This document shows, in pieces, positions 1 to 11,477 of a DNA stretch of 64,000 bases (its first letter is position 1; each line of letters starts with the position of its first letter). Made by a program: the position numbers and the translations under genes. The notes under the pieces are model-generated. The model was not told where the DNA came from, searched no databases, and was given only the letters and a program-made list of their open reading frames with translations. The stretch comes from Galerina marginata (taxonomy: Eukaryota; Basidiomycota; Agaricomycetes; Agaricales; Galerinaceae): positions 1,116,001 through 1,180,000 of the forward strand of contig JAECYW010000015.1 in the NCBI GenBank assembly GCA_023014335.1, read 5' to 3'.

Positions 1-1059
1 GGTATAATCCTTTAGGCAATGTCGAAGTGGCTTCTAAATGTGCACCTTTCGTCTCAGCGGCAGCGGAAACAACCTGCTTGACAATATGCGTAGCAGTGGG
101 ACGCTGAGAATCGCCTGCAGCTCCTGTTAACTTGGCAAGAATTGCGTCGACGAACTTCGCGCAGTATCTATCCGTAATCGACCAATCTGCCCAGTCTTTC
201 CCAACATGTTCTGGAACTAAGGACGATGTGTCGGTACCAAGACTGATCGTGAGGATATCCCGTTCGTTCGGCCATAGGAACTTCAGCTCACGCTGGGCAA
301 GCTTTATCGGATTATTGAAGCCAGAAAAAGCCGAGTCTCGAAAGCCGTATTTGTTGTCTATCAGAAGAGGGCTTATATAAAGCGCAGTAGCCGATGCCGC
401 ACGAGCTGCCTCTCGTATCAGCCATTTATGCGACGGTGGCGAGGTTTTGAGTCCTTTTGGAGAGTCGTAAGAACGAATACAATGGGTCCGATTGGAGAAT
501 TCAGGTGCAGCAGAAGTTACAGTTACGCTAGTCTTACAAAATATGAACAAGTGCAATTAATTATCTTCGCGAAGAGAACTCACATTTGTATGCGTCGCGA
601 TCGAATCCCGCGACATCGACATAAGAGCATCTGCGGAGCCAGAATGCTTCATTATCAAGGTAGAAAGTGCGACATCGTAAGACGATGAGTCGACTTGTTT
701 GTCAGTGAGAATAGTCTTCCAGAAATGAAATTCGTCCTCCCCAAATAACGCCTTTCCAAGTCGCTTGTACTCCGCGATTGCGGTATTGCAGTCTAAACCA
801 AGGCGACCAAGCAAAATAGCGATCAGCGCTCCTGAAGACGTGCCGCATATGAAGTCAAAGATATCGCAGGGACGCAGTGGCTTCTTCGCCCGAATTGAGG
901 CACTCCTGACGATCCTGTCGATAATATGGAGCGATCCAAGTCCCCGAAAGCCATATCCATCGATAACCAGGATGCGTTTACGATCAGCTAACGAAAAGCA
1001 GTTCAGACCCTGAATCCAAGAACTAGAAGACGATACTTACGATTGAAAGAATCGGTCAT
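1..1059 (-). CDS. Patatin-like phospholipase, partial (3' end off the window)
   Basis: Predicted lipid acyl hydrolase of the patatin/PNPLA family, which uses a Ser-Asp dyad. Reading leftwards on the minus strand, the glycine-rich oxyanion segment appears as RILVIDGYGFRGLGSLHII (about 980-915), followed by the nucleophile elbow CGTSSGALIAILLGRLGLD near 850-790, where the middle Ser of GTSSG is the nucleophile. A later exon (about 370-240) reads DSAFSGFNNPIKLAQREL and then ILTISLGT, the usual patatin core after the catalytic strand. The Asp of the DG-type motif is not clear. At least one intron lies near 540. A possible first exon starts with ATG at 1059, but I could not make its donor (about 1040) join the next exon in frame, so the amino end is uncertain. 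The gene continues beyond base 1, so C-terminal partner domains (NB-ARC, TPR) cannot be judged. No neighbour suggests a pathway. Confidence 0.8.
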
Positions 1060-2005
1060 GATTGGAAGCGTACAGTCTGAACTGGCTGGAAGATGAGGAA
1101 GGCCAGAGCGTCACGGAGCTTTAACAACAACTTACCTATAGTTCTAGATCTTTCGATGAAAGCAACCAGATCTGTCGATAAGGCATGTAAGGTTGAAAAA
1201 GAGCGAATTTAGAGATTAACTGTCAAAACGATAATCTTGACCATCGATTGGATTGAACAGGAGCTATACCATATCACAAGCCCTTTCGTTGACACTGTGG
1301 TTCAAGCTTGTTCCCGAGGATGCCCGCAACCAGCAGGCGCGGAAGAGAAGTAGCCAGAAACCTAATAGCCTCGAGCGAGAAGTGCGATCTCAGATAGGGT
1401 CAGCATTTGGCAGTGAGCGACGTGCCGGCGTTGAGGGGACTGACAGTGAAGAACGCATTGGATTAAGACCAGCCGCATGCAGGGAACGTGCTTTGGTTTA
1501 ATTGGGGACCGTCCCGGCTCGAACAGATGGCATGTAAGGTCGTTGATCAATCACTGATAGCCCGATGACTGCCTCAACCTCACACAAGGGCTCCAGTAAG
1601 CTGCGTGTTAACCAGCAGGCAAGCAGCACCCTATTGCTCCTAAGACTTTAGCCAGGCCGTGATGGAGGTGAGGATTATCCTACGACTTATTTGTTAACGT
1701 CCCCAGAACAACCGGAAATGTTGAATCACATACCTGATACCTCTGAGTCAGTGACAGAGGGAATTTTCACTGAGCATGTTGCAGGATGCTTTTTACCTGA
1801 TATCGGTGGTTTGGTGCCTTTTGACCGCCATGCTGCCATCCGCCATGCATAGGAACTAGGAGCAGCAAAGAGCGATTAATCCTGGAATAATTCAAATTTT
1901 GGCTGTGCCTAACACGTGATCTTTGTCCGATTGTTGGATTGTCAGGCGTCTCTTCGCCTCATTTCCTCCACTCACTCACGTTGAAAATCCGCAGTGCCGT
2001 AAAAT
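1060..2005. other. Intergenic region, no gene recognised
   Basis: Short open frames here have no recognisable family motif or convincing splice structure. The region lies between the divergently transcribed phospholipase and MYND genes, so it should contain both promoters, but I see no certain TATA box. Confidence 0.4.
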
Positions 2006-2516
2006 ATGACACCAGCACCTGGTTGTTCCGTCTGCAAGAAGCCTGATAACGGAGAGGTAAAAATTCAGCGTTGCTCTCGTTGTCACAGCCGTTTTTATTG
2101 TGGTGAGCTCCAATTCGAAAACTTTGCTTCCGAGCTTTAATATTCAGTCGTGTTGCGTAGGGAGAGAGTGCCAAACCGCTGACTGGCCGAACCACAAGGC
2201 CGCTTGTGGCAAAACGATGCAGTGGTATGACAGGTACCGGAAGTGCAAAGACGGCAGCCGCCATGAGGGGCGACTGGAGCTTATAACCTGGCCCAACGCG
2301 AAAGAGGGCACCGGGTGGGGGCAATGCCTCGCTGAGGAGGCAGACGATCTTCGAAGAAAGTTTGAGGAGGAGTTTGACGGCGACGAGGGCAAGTTCTTCA
2401 AGTACTGGCCACAAGGCTTCAGATGGACCTGCTGTGGGACGGATTCCGGGATGAAGTGGGGATGTGATCACCATGGGTCGGGTTCGAAACCTTGCACTTG
2501 TGATTTTTGCAGGTGA
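2006..2516 (+). CDS. MYND zinc-finger protein with Cys-rich C-terminus (copy 1)
   Basis: Two exons, 2006-2102 and 2161-2516, with a 58-bp intron, encode 150 residues. Using the acceptor at 2160 restores a complete MYND finger: Cys at 7, 10, 23, 26, 32, 36 and 48 with His44, including the typical FYCGRECQTADWPNHKAAC. MYND fingers usually bind proline-rich partner peptides; no enzymatic domain follows. The rest is a conserved acidic and aromatic segment (HEGRLELITWP, then WPQGFRWTCCGTD) ending in GCDHHG and CTCDFCR, which looks like a second metal-binding module. The same protein is encoded on the opposite strand at 61331-61846 with identical exon lengths (97 and 356 nt). Function unknown; a nuclear or cytoplasmic adaptor is inference. 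Confidence 0.85.
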
Positions 2517-3368
2517 ATTTTCTCTTGTTTTCGAATTTTGACATATTTACCCAGCCGATTATAAAAGGATGGGAAAGCCTCTCCCGGACAGTATTTTTAA
2601 CGACCAAAATGCTACTCGGCATGGCCTTAACCTTCGTCGTGGACCTGATCCAAGATCGTTTAATGCTGGTCTGGCTACGGTGGCTGCTGCTAGCAGAACC
2701 ATGATGGGGTTGAAAATGTAGGCGATCTGCAGAGGCCTCTGTCCGCCGGTCTTTACAAGGCAGATCCTGTCTATTTATTCAGCTTCGGCAAGAAGGTGGC
2801 CAATACACGGCGTCATGTCGAAGAAGGAGTATGCTGGGAGTTCCTTGTAAGTTGCTGGGTGTATTGTTCAAACGGTGTTAGTTCGAAGCCGCTCATTTTA
2901 TGTTGGATGATGGAATGTCGTTTATCCCTGCCCTCTTGTGTGTAACTGTCATTTGAACAAGACATTTGCTCGCCTTCAAACCCTCTTAATTTCGCGCCAT
3001 TTTAGATCGTGAAATATATCATTATGTATGTGAGTGAATGTGATCCAGGTTCTCAAAAGACTTACAAGCTGAATTACCGGGCCAGAGTTTGCGTCTTCTA
3101 CCGAAGGCTGCATGTGGATGGCCGCCGGATGCAAATCGCCGACTGCCACCGATCAGCATGGCGGCCGACGACCCAAACGACTTTGCGCTCCCAATTGATG
3201 GCGGACGTTTTATCAGAAAGATGGTAACCGACACTCTCGAAAACACCCCACCCCCTTCCTTGCCTCTTTCCACGTCGACACTAATGGTTGTTCCACCGCT
3301 CTTTTGATTCTAGCTCACATTCGTTCTGTCTCTGTCCTCCGTTTTTTTTACGCCTGCTTGCCAACACA
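2517..3368. other. Intergenic region, nothing recognised
   Basis: No motif-bearing open frame or RNA gene seen. The last 100 bases are pyrimidine-rich (runs of CTGTCTCTGTCC and a T8 tract), as expected just upstream of a highly transcribed fungal start codon. Confidence 0.4.
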
Positions 3369-4684
3369 ATGGCTATCTTAAAGCTAGACGACAGGGATTC
3401 CTCGATTGTGTATTTATCCCGCTGGCATCACGGAGGCGTGAAGGCCGAATTTGACAAAACTACCACTTACAACGGTGATCCTGGGTCGACTGCCAAGTTG
3501 ACCTTCGATGGTGAGATAAATATTGCTCGACGTAGATTGAATGGCCCCACTGATTACAATAAACACTAAGGCACGAGTGTTGCGGTTTTTGGAACGATAA
3601 GCCCCAAAAAGTCTGATTCGATAGCCCCCATTTCGTCTTACAGCATCGATGGCGGTGCCCCGGTCGAATTTAAGGCTGTCCAGACACCCGATACGCAATA
3701 TAGCCAGCTGTTCTTCCAGTCCCCTACACTGCCCGCGGGTCAACATACGCTGATTATCACGAACAAATTGCATTCTGACCCTACCTTCCTCGACTTTTTC
3801 CTCGTCGACGGGAACACCATCGCACCAACACCCCCACCGCCTCAGCCCACCAGCGCGTCTTCCTCGACCACTTCCTCGGGTACTTCTTCCTCATCCAGTT
3901 CGTTGTCTAGTTCGTCCGCATCCTCCTCTCAAACCACCCCGCCCCTAGGTGGTTCTGTTCAAACGACTCCCCCTGCTGCGTCATCTTTCCCAAGCCCTGC
4001 CGTCATTCCTGTCGTCCCGACCCAGCCCTCACCTGCGACAGCCCCAGCCGGTGCAGATGGTACGCCATCCTCCTCTTCTGGTGGATCGCCGGGCGGATCT
4101 GATAGTAACATAGGCGCGACAAAGAACTCGGCTGCTGGCGCAATCGCAGGAGGTGTGGTCGGCGCTATTATTGCTCTCGCTTTATTGGCCCTCGTTGCCG
4201 TTTATTGGCGCAGGAGGACGAGAAGGAGGAGAAGATTTGGAGGCTTCCGACGTGACGATGGCTGTACGTTCTTTTGTCTTTTATTCTTTCTAAACGACTG
4301 AATATATGGTCAGTCTGGCGTCCCATGGCTTCGGAGATGACAGCGACAACGACCACTGCCACTTCTACTCCCTGGCCTCCACCCATTGCTCCTGCCAGGC
4401 CAATCTTCCCCCCACCGGAAAGTGCCCCGCCTGCCCCACCCCCACCGCCCCCACCCCCCTCATCTTTCGTCCAAAATCCCATTTATACAACTGGAGTATA
4501 TGACAGTGAGGACTCTGACCCCCAAACGAATCCCGCTCGTGCGTCCGCCAATACGTTCGCCTCCAGCTTTTACGTCGACGATCGGGCACCACAAACTGAA
4601 GGCTATCCCAGTCGCTCGTATATGCCTCCCTCGCAGGCCATGAACATGAACAATAATCCTCCAAACGTTTATTATGCTCAGTAG
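3369..4684 (+). CDS. Single-pass membrane protein with extracellular beta-sandwich-like head and proline-rich tail
   Basis: Three exons, 3369-3510, 3571-4263 and 4314-4684; both introns are phase 1 and restore frame. The head begins LDDRDSSIVYLSRWHHGG and continues with SVAVFGTISP, YSIDGGAPVEF, YSQLFFQSPTLPAGQHTL and LDFFLVDG, the pattern of a very common basidiomycete surface-protein family of unknown ligand. A Ser/Thr/Pro stalk of about 90 residues follows, probably O-glycosylated, then one membrane helix AGGVVGAIIALALLALVAVY, a stop-transfer RRRTRRRRR cluster and a cytoplasmic tail with a run of eight prolines. With the ATG at 3369 there is no signal peptide. An in-frame upstream ATG at 3288 would add 27 residues including FCLCPPFFLRLLA, which could serve as one, so the start may be 3288. 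A cell-wall or stress sensor is a guess from layout only. Confidence 0.8.
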
Positions 4685-5352
4685 TCTTGGCGTGATATTT
4701 TCCGACGGACGCTTTCCACTTTACATAGGGCTCAGAATCAACAGATAGATGCCAAGACGTGCCTCTTTCGACTTTCACTCTTTTTGCTATTTTTAACTCA
4801 TCTCCTATCCCAACCGTCATCTCCTATTTGCCTTGCATTTCGATTCGCATTATCATTTATTGCTATTTCATTGTCTCCATGAAAGCATGGGGATTTCATT
4901 TTACACTCTCCTCGCACCGCTGTATGTCGAGTTACAACATAGGTGTCCCTTCAAATAGTTCACCCTTTTTTATTATGGTGTTGAACCAACACATGTGCTC
5001 TACTTGAAACGGAGACTCAGACGCGGTTCTGAGCGACTCCGAGTTCTATATTTCCATTTGCATGGTGCAAGTAACTGCGCGCTGAATGCCGCTAAATGGA
5101 GGGAGCATACACTCAGACTTTTGGGTCCGGCGCAAGGTAGCAGCGCGGAAGGCTGTAATGGTACGGGGATAGGACGTCAAAAGGAACATCGTTAGAAAGC
5201 TTTCTATTTTACACTTGAGAGTATATACTACAGATTGAGAATATGCGCGCAATAATAGTCTGTGCAAGCGAGGGATAGAAATGTCTATAAAAATATCAGC
5301 CGAAGCCATACATGTCCTTCTTCCTCCTTGATTCCATCTGACTAACGGCCAT
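4685..5352. other. Intergenic region between convergent genes
   Basis: Holds the 3' ends of the membrane protein (+) and the P450 (-). No gene recognised. Confidence 0.4.
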
Positions 5353-7568
5353 CTACAAACCATAGTCTTCCATCAGATCCCTCACACCCTCCAGTGTGGG
5401 AGCTACGCGGGGCTCGAATATCACTTTGAACGGCAGGGGATGGGTATTGGCCGATTCAGTGAAGGCATATTCGTCGATGGGGGATGTGGGGTCGCGTTTC
5501 ACTGTGAAAGCCCAGTGTATGAGGGCGGAGTTGACGAAAACGGATCTGAGAACGAGGATGTTAGATGAAAAGAATTAGGGTGTCAGAGGTTCGATTGGAG
5601 ACTTACGCTGTAGCCATATGTTGACCTGGGCAGACACTTCAAAGAAAATTGCGGTTAGGGCGAATTTTTGTATTACGAGAATTGGGAGACTAACCGTCTT
5701 CCAAAGCCAAAGGTATAAGCTCTTAGTTCTTCCTTTATCGTTCCGTCAGGCGTAAGCCACCGTTGGGGGTTAAATTTCTCCGGGTCAGGAAAGACAGCTG
5801 GGTCACGCCCGACAGACCTTCATAAATGAGGGGAGGTGTCAGTATAAACTACGGTCGAAAAAAAAATCGATCTGACGTACCAGACATTGCCTATCACACT
5901 AGCGCCTTTAGGGATTACGTAGTTATTCTGCAATTCAAGGCAAATTGATTGTCAGCCCCGGAGCAGGTTGGCCGACGCCGAAGGACGTACCCAGATGATG
6001 TCCTTCGTTGCCTTATGTGCGAAGCCTAGAATAAATAAAATACAGAGGTCCGTTAAATAATATTCAAGAGGAGCAAAAAAACACTCGCACCTCCGGCACT
6101 AACAGGCCTCCACCTAAAGGACTCCAAGACAAAAGCCATCGTCTGAGGAAGCACGTCCTGATCCGCATACGTAGGAGCTAAGCGAGAGCAGAGCAGATCA
6201 GCGGTCCAGAAATAAATGAAAAAATTTAACATCGGGCGGCATATTTACCTCGTTCACGTCCAATGATAGCGTCGAGCTCTTCTTGGACTTTCGCTTGGGC
6301 TTCGGGGTAGCAGGCAGCTGCCAGCACGGTGATGCTGATCGCTGACGCTGTGGTGTCTGAGCCAGCGCCAAACATGCTCCCTGCGAGGTATGCTGTTTCG
6401 TTATCCGATAGCTCGAGTTCGTTTTGACGCTCCAAGAGGTATTTGCCAAATGATTGTGGAACTGGCTCCCCTCGCTCCTGGGGTTTAAGAATTGGTTATT
6501 TACCGTTCCAAGACCGGGCGATACGTAGGCAGCATACCTGTTTACCCTTCAGCTCGTTCAACTGCCGCTTGAACAACCCGAGTTCTTCGGCGTGTCCATC
6601 CTGCAATTCCTTGAGATATCCAGGAATATACCTTAGGTATTCACAAATCAGCCGAGTCGAAAAAACCGAAAGTTGACAGCGGGTTCTCACCGCAAAAACG
6701 GATAAGCCTCGACTTTCCACAGACCCGGGCGGAGGTTATTTCCCAGTCGGGTGAGACAGCGGTTGACGGCTTGGATATCGGGGTCGTCGTACGTTTTCGG
6801 GTTCTTGCCGTATGCGAGCGCCATTACTACGCTGGCTGAATATCTGGATGGCGATAGGGTTAGATACATTTAATGTCAGATACGGTTCCGAGGGATAAGG
6901 ACAGCTTAAGTCTACCTCTTGGCGTGATCTTGGTGTTTGTCTGGCATATCAATGATGTCGAGGATGTGTTGTCTGGCGTTGCGCATGAGAGTGGGCGCGT
7001 AGGTTACTATACTTTTGGGCTGGAGGTGTGCGTGTAGTGCCCTGAAACGTGAGGTGAGAAAGGGAAAATGAGGGAACGGAGGAGGGAGACGAACCTCCTC
7101 ATTTTCTTGAATCTCTCGCCAGCGGGAGTGAGCAACACGCGCATCCCGCCTGAAAGAGTTTCGCCTGCTGAAATATTGTAGGGCCTGTCGACGGTGGAGG
7201 CGCCTTCTTTCTCCATGATGTCGATTGCGGCTTGTAAGCGGCCTATGACGATGGTAGTGTTCATGCCTTGTCGCAAGGAAAATACAGGTCCATATTCTTG
7301 AGTCCATTCCTCGAATTTCCGGTACGCGCTTCACGTTCTCGAGGTCAGACGAGAATAAAACCGGCGCTGGTAAAGATACGACTTACAAAGCGCTCGGTAT
7401 CGAGTTCCCAAAGATGATATTTCCTGGTGGGCCAGGCGGAAGCGGTAGCTTAGAAGTTCGCGTTAACCGCTGGTGGATAAAAGCAAGCACAGTCAAACAC
7501 AAAACGGTCGCTGCGATAGTCTGCGGCTGAAGGGCGACCTCTACTAAGCGAAGAGCGGTGGTTGACAT
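5353..7568 (-). CDS. Cytochrome P450 monooxygenase
   Basis: A microsomal-type P450 in many short exons. The start at 7568 (MSTTALRLVEV) gives an N-terminal anchor helix (TIAATVLCLTVLAFI) followed by the proline hinge LPLPPGPPG. Helix C reads PAGERFKKMRR (about 7110). Helix I carries the oxygen-activating MFGAGSDTTASA (about 6375). Helix K is ESFRWRP (about 6125), matching ExxR. The haem loop is FGFGRRVCPGQHM, split by an intron at 5644-5696, with the proximal Cys present. The protein ends FEPRVAPTLEGVRDLMEDYGL before the stop at 5353-5355. All key residues are intact, so the gene should be active. Substrate cannot be predicted from sequence alone, and no terpene or polyketide synthase is nearby. 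An upstream in-frame extension of the first exon exists but lacks P450 features. Confidence 0.9.
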
Positions 7569-8382
7569 GATGGTGGTGTAAAGACAGACACCAATAATAC
7601 CCGTGCTATGCTGGCGTCCGACGGTTGGGCAATGGGGGAAGATCCGTCCTAACCCAAGGAGATTATGTATGGAGAGACACAGGGTCACGCGTGTAACGTT
7701 GGTTCCGCGTACGCCTCCAGCGGACGTCATGTTTAGGAGACTATAATATGTCTTCCCGTGTGTAAAACGTGTGAGGAGAGAAACCAAAACAAGCTCCGGC
7801 ACCTCAGTCGCCCGATCCTGTCTCGTGAGCAGAAGTCCGACTCCCTAAGATGGCAAGAAACCACCCCAGCTATCTCCGGGTCCGCGAGTTAAAATAAAAT
7901 ACCCTGGCAAATATAGGCAGATTGTTTATTTTTTGCTGCATAATCCAGTGAGCAAAAGGGAGAAAGCTAAGATGCAGAACAGTGGAGGTCTTACCTAATT
8001 CCCTTATTTGTCCTTTTCGCCCCTCGTCCTTGCCCATCGGACGCGCACCGGAATCGATTGATCGTAAGAAGGATTTCAAAGAATATAATTTCTGGACATT
8101 CTAAAATCTTCCCTAGCGAATAAAGAGTTCCATAATTCCTTCACTATTCGGGCGGGCGGGCTTCGGCGACTAGGAGCGGGCAGAGACTGGAACAGTGTGA
8201 GCATGAGCAGGAGGTTACAGCCAGCGGGACGAATTTGAAAATGATCCATGTTTGTCATCGGCCTCGAAAACAAGTGCTCACAATTTCAATCTCCGCGGCA
8301 GCTCCCGTGCTCGCCAAGCCAAACATCCGTGGTCCTGACCAAAGCAAATCCAAATTTGCAGGTTGACCGCAACGTCGACAAC
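7569..8382. other. Divergent promoter region (P450 / His-Arg-Ser-rich gene)
   Basis: About 0.8 kb shared by two divergent genes. No further gene recognised and no unambiguous operator motif seen. Confidence 0.4.
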
Positions 8383-9277
8383 ATGGACGAGCAGGTCGAC
8401 CAAATGTCCTCTCCAAAAGACAAAAAGTCGGCCAAGGATGGGTACGGCTATGGCTACTACAAATCTGCATATGCCGGTAAGTATATCTCCCTCTCCCTTC
8501 CTCTCTGGAAGTCGCTCATTCTTAGTTTTATGCGCCTTTTTTTACACACACACGACCCATCGTTATCGCTGATCGATGTTTTGGGTGTTCACTTCGCCCT
8601 TGCTGGGTCTCTTCTTCGCTGTTATGCTATGCTCTCGTGTACCTTGGTGGTGCACCGCTTCTTTCCTTGGGTGTTGAAGATGAGATTGCAAGGTTCGAAG
8701 TGCCGGTTGAAGAGCATCACGAGCCTCCCGAGAGGTCGAGCAGAGGCGCAGAACACAGGCATGAGCACCACCATGACCGTCATTCCTCCTCTCGAAGCTC
8801 CCATGGACACACCGCGCAACGGGAGCACAGACGGGCGTATGATGATGATGACAGTCGTTCGTACTCCCATGGAGATCACGATCCTGTTCGTCCGCGCCAC
8901 GATCACGCAGCAGAGGTGATTCTGCTTCTCCTTCTTCTTCTACCGACGGTTCTCATGCAAAGCTCACCCCCCAAACCCTAGCTTCCATCTGATTCGAGGC
9001 GTGATCGTCGTGAACATGAACATGGACGGTCTGGGGAAGGACACAGCCACACTTCGAGTGGTCGACGGAGCCATGTTTCGTCTTCCCATGCTTCTCATGA
9101 GCGCTCTGAGACGTACAGTGGAGGGCGTACAGTGAGCGGCGAGGATGGGCATAGGAGGAGGACGCACGGGGAAGATGCACACGATCGTCGTTCGAGACAC
9201 GATAAAGTAAGCGTGTCGATATTGTCCTCGACTATTTTTTTAGAAATTAAATTGTCTTTCCTTACAGAAGGGTGATC

Positions 9278-9311
<34 letters not shown>

Positions 9312-10275
9312 TTCAAAAGAAAGCAAGAGGAGAGAGAAACACCGTGACCGCCACGCTCACCACGAGGAAGACCCGGATATTGTACGTTTTCCAACCCTTG
9401 ACAACAGAAAGTACCTGACCTTCAAAGGCATACGTTACGCGCTCCACACTACCTCTACCTCTGCCTCTGCCTCTGCGTTTATAGGCACAAGCGTCTCGGA
9501 TCGACCTTGACCTCGAAGCCCATGCTAAAGCCGAAGAACGCCCTGCCGAGGACAACCGAGGCCGTTCCTCCTCAAGGAACACCCCTCCCTCCCGGTCCTC
9601 CCGGTCATCCTCTGGTTCGTCTTCGGGGTCGGTGAGCACGGCTCGTCACGGGTCTTCTTCTCGTCACCGGCACGGGTCTTCTTCTCATCACCGGCATGGA
9701 CACGGACATGGGCACGGACACGGACACGGACATGGTCATAGGCACGGACACGGGCATGGGCACCACTCGAGCTCGAGCCGCCGACGTCGTGGGGGCGAGA
9801 GGTCTCCGTCACGTTCTCGTGATAGACGACACAGTCGGAGCCGGAGCGGGAGTGGGAGTCGGGATAGGAGTCAGAGTGGAAGGAGTAAGCGGTCGAGCCG
9901 GCATGCTAAAAACGGTGATGGGGAAAGGAGTGAGAGACGAAAGAGGAAGCACCACCGGGATCGTTCGGACTCTCGCGATCGGAAGAGGCGACGACGGAAG
10001 GAAAAGGAAAGAGAACGGGAGAAGGAGAAAGAGAAAGACAAGGGAAGGAAGAAGGACGACGAAAGAGAACGCGATATGGATAGGGAAAGACGCAGCGTCC
10101 TAACAGGAAAAAAGGTTCGTCTCCTTCATTCTTTTACTGTGCGTCATCCTTGGTGTGCTGATTGATGTGCGATGGGGTGTAGATCAAGCTTAAAGTCAAG
10201 AAAGACAAAGGCGATCATGAGAGAGACGCGAATCGGAGGGATTTGTTGCAGTTTTTGAATTCGGCTTTTGAGTGA
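8383..10275 (+). CDS. His/Arg/Ser-rich low-complexity protein (RS-domain-like)
   Basis: Six-exon gene: 8383-8476, a second exon ending near 8915 whose 5' border I could not fix, 8982-9206, 9268-9381, 9485-10114 and 10183-10275. The product starts MDEQVDQMSSPKDKKSAKDG and is dominated by His, Arg, Ser, Asp and Glu. Notable blocks are 12 consecutive His (from about 9275), an HG-dipeptide array (about 9690-9770), an RS-dipeptide segment (about 9790-9900) and a Lys/Arg/Glu helix-forming segment (about 9910-10110). It ends KIKLKVKKDKGDHERDANRRDLLQFLNSAFE. RS domains are typical of splicing-speckle proteins and are phosphorylated by SRPK-type kinases; that link is inference. His blocks could bind metal. 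No folded domain is recognised. Confidence 0.65.
9274..9312 (+). repeat. CAC/CAT trinucleotide repeat encoding poly-His
   Basis: Five CAC followed by seven CAT codons, in frame, giving 12 His between GD and SKES. The mixed codons mean it is not a pure microsatellite. Confidence 0.85.
9690..9770 (+). repeat. Imperfect 6-bp minisatellite encoding (His-Gly)n
   Basis: Variants of CACGGA/CATGGG repeat in tandem and translate as alternating His and Gly with occasional Arg, within exon 5 of the low-complexity gene. Confidence 0.8.
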
Positions 10276-10305
10276 TTGATTCGGGGGGAGGGGGTGGAGG
10301 GTTTG

Positions 10306-10350
10306 AGGGTGTGGGTGTGTGGGTGTGGGTGTGGGTGTGGGTGTGGGTGT
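10306..10350. repeat. GGGTGT hexamer microsatellite
   Basis: About seven copies of GGGTGT, slightly interrupted at the left, 30 bp downstream of the stop codon of the His/Arg/Ser-rich gene. The other strand is C-rich and could form unusual structure; length variation between strains is likely. Confidence 0.85.
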
Positions 10351-11167
10351 CCTGTGATGACCTGGTTATCGAGACACGACCTCCGTGTGCCGGGTGCTTG
10401 TTTGTGTGGATGACGGTTTTGCACTGAGGTTTTTATTTAATCCAACACTGCGTCGCTGCCTGCCCTCTTTATTCAGTGTGTTCATATCTTCGTTCCATAT
10501 CATTTCAACCAATTATTTAGTTCGGTCACGGTTGTTGTATATATTCTTTCTTTCATCCTTTCCACTTCTTTTGCTTTTTCTGTACTCTTCATCTTCATTC
10601 AAGGATAGTTTTCGTATGCCGATTTTAAATTTGCTTGATGTTTTCTTTAGTCTGGAATCTACTCTACTAATCACCATCCCATCTCAAATCTCGTGTCTTC
10701 CGTCCACCACACGTCCTCGTCTTTTCTAAATTTACATAATCGGAATACCGTTCCGTTCCCCGTTCCCTGACCTCCCCACACAATTGGCGTCGTCATTATG
10801 GCTATGGACAGCCACCAATAAGTGTTTCCGCATTTCCGCATTTCCGATAGAGTACAGGCTACGCGACGTCACGGATATATCCACGACGATTATTTTTATC
10901 CTGACTGACGCTGGGGCTCGAACTCCAATGTTGACGCCATTATGATTCTGCTGTGCAGCGTCAGCTCGTCTGGTGAGAAGGGCGAGTGTGAAGGTGGAAG
11001 GAAATTAACCCCACATGGGATTTGAAAGTTCAAGGAATGACGTTGCGATTATATTTCTAGCGTACAGCATAAGCTAAGACAGGATAACGATGACGCCGAC
11101 GCTGGTGTAATAAAATGTGAGTAGTGTAGTGTACATTGCGGTTATGATTGCGATTGCGGTGGGTGGT

Positions 11168-11188
11168 ATGATGATGATGATGATGATG
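11168..11188. repeat. (ATG)7 microsatellite
   Basis: Seven perfect ATG triplets in an otherwise unremarkable intergenic region. Confidence 0.9.
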
Positions 11189-11477
11189 CTTTCTAAGTAG
11201 AATGACATGTATGAATGTGCGTCCGTGTGCAGGCGCTGTCCGTGAACTCTGGTCTGAATCCAGTCAGACGTTGTCGGTCCCCTCCCCAAAAACAAAGAAG
11301 GGTGGCTTCTTGCATGAGTGGCAGGGGATGTGGCAAGGTATACCGCAGTGCTCGAAAGCGCATACGGAAGGGATGCGATGACGATTATTACGGACTGAAA
11401 TAGACCAGTGTGAGTATGACATCCACGAAAGAAGAAAAAAAAACATACATGATGATCCGGGGTAGGCAGAACAACAC

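Larger units (their letters stand above)
10276..11477. other. Intergenic region between convergent genes, with microsatellites
   Basis: No gene recognised. It contains the hexamer tract at 10306-10350, a 9-bp inverted repeat CTGACGCTG...CAGCGTCAG at about 10910-10966, and seven ATG triplets at 11168-11188. Confidence 0.5.

Noticed and set aside
1253..1501. 82-codon ORF upstream of the MYND gene
   Set aside because: No splice partners, no motif and low-complexity charged composition.
10306..10350. Possible telomere-like or CRISPR-like array
   Set aside because: The unit is GGGTGT without spacers and not the fungal telomere TTAGGG; it is a simple microsatellite.
10905..10970. tRNA-like T-arm (GGGGCTCGAACTCC) and 9-bp inverted repeat
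   Set aside because: Stem spacing is too short for a tRNA (57 bp between outer ends), and no anticodon or D arms can be folded.
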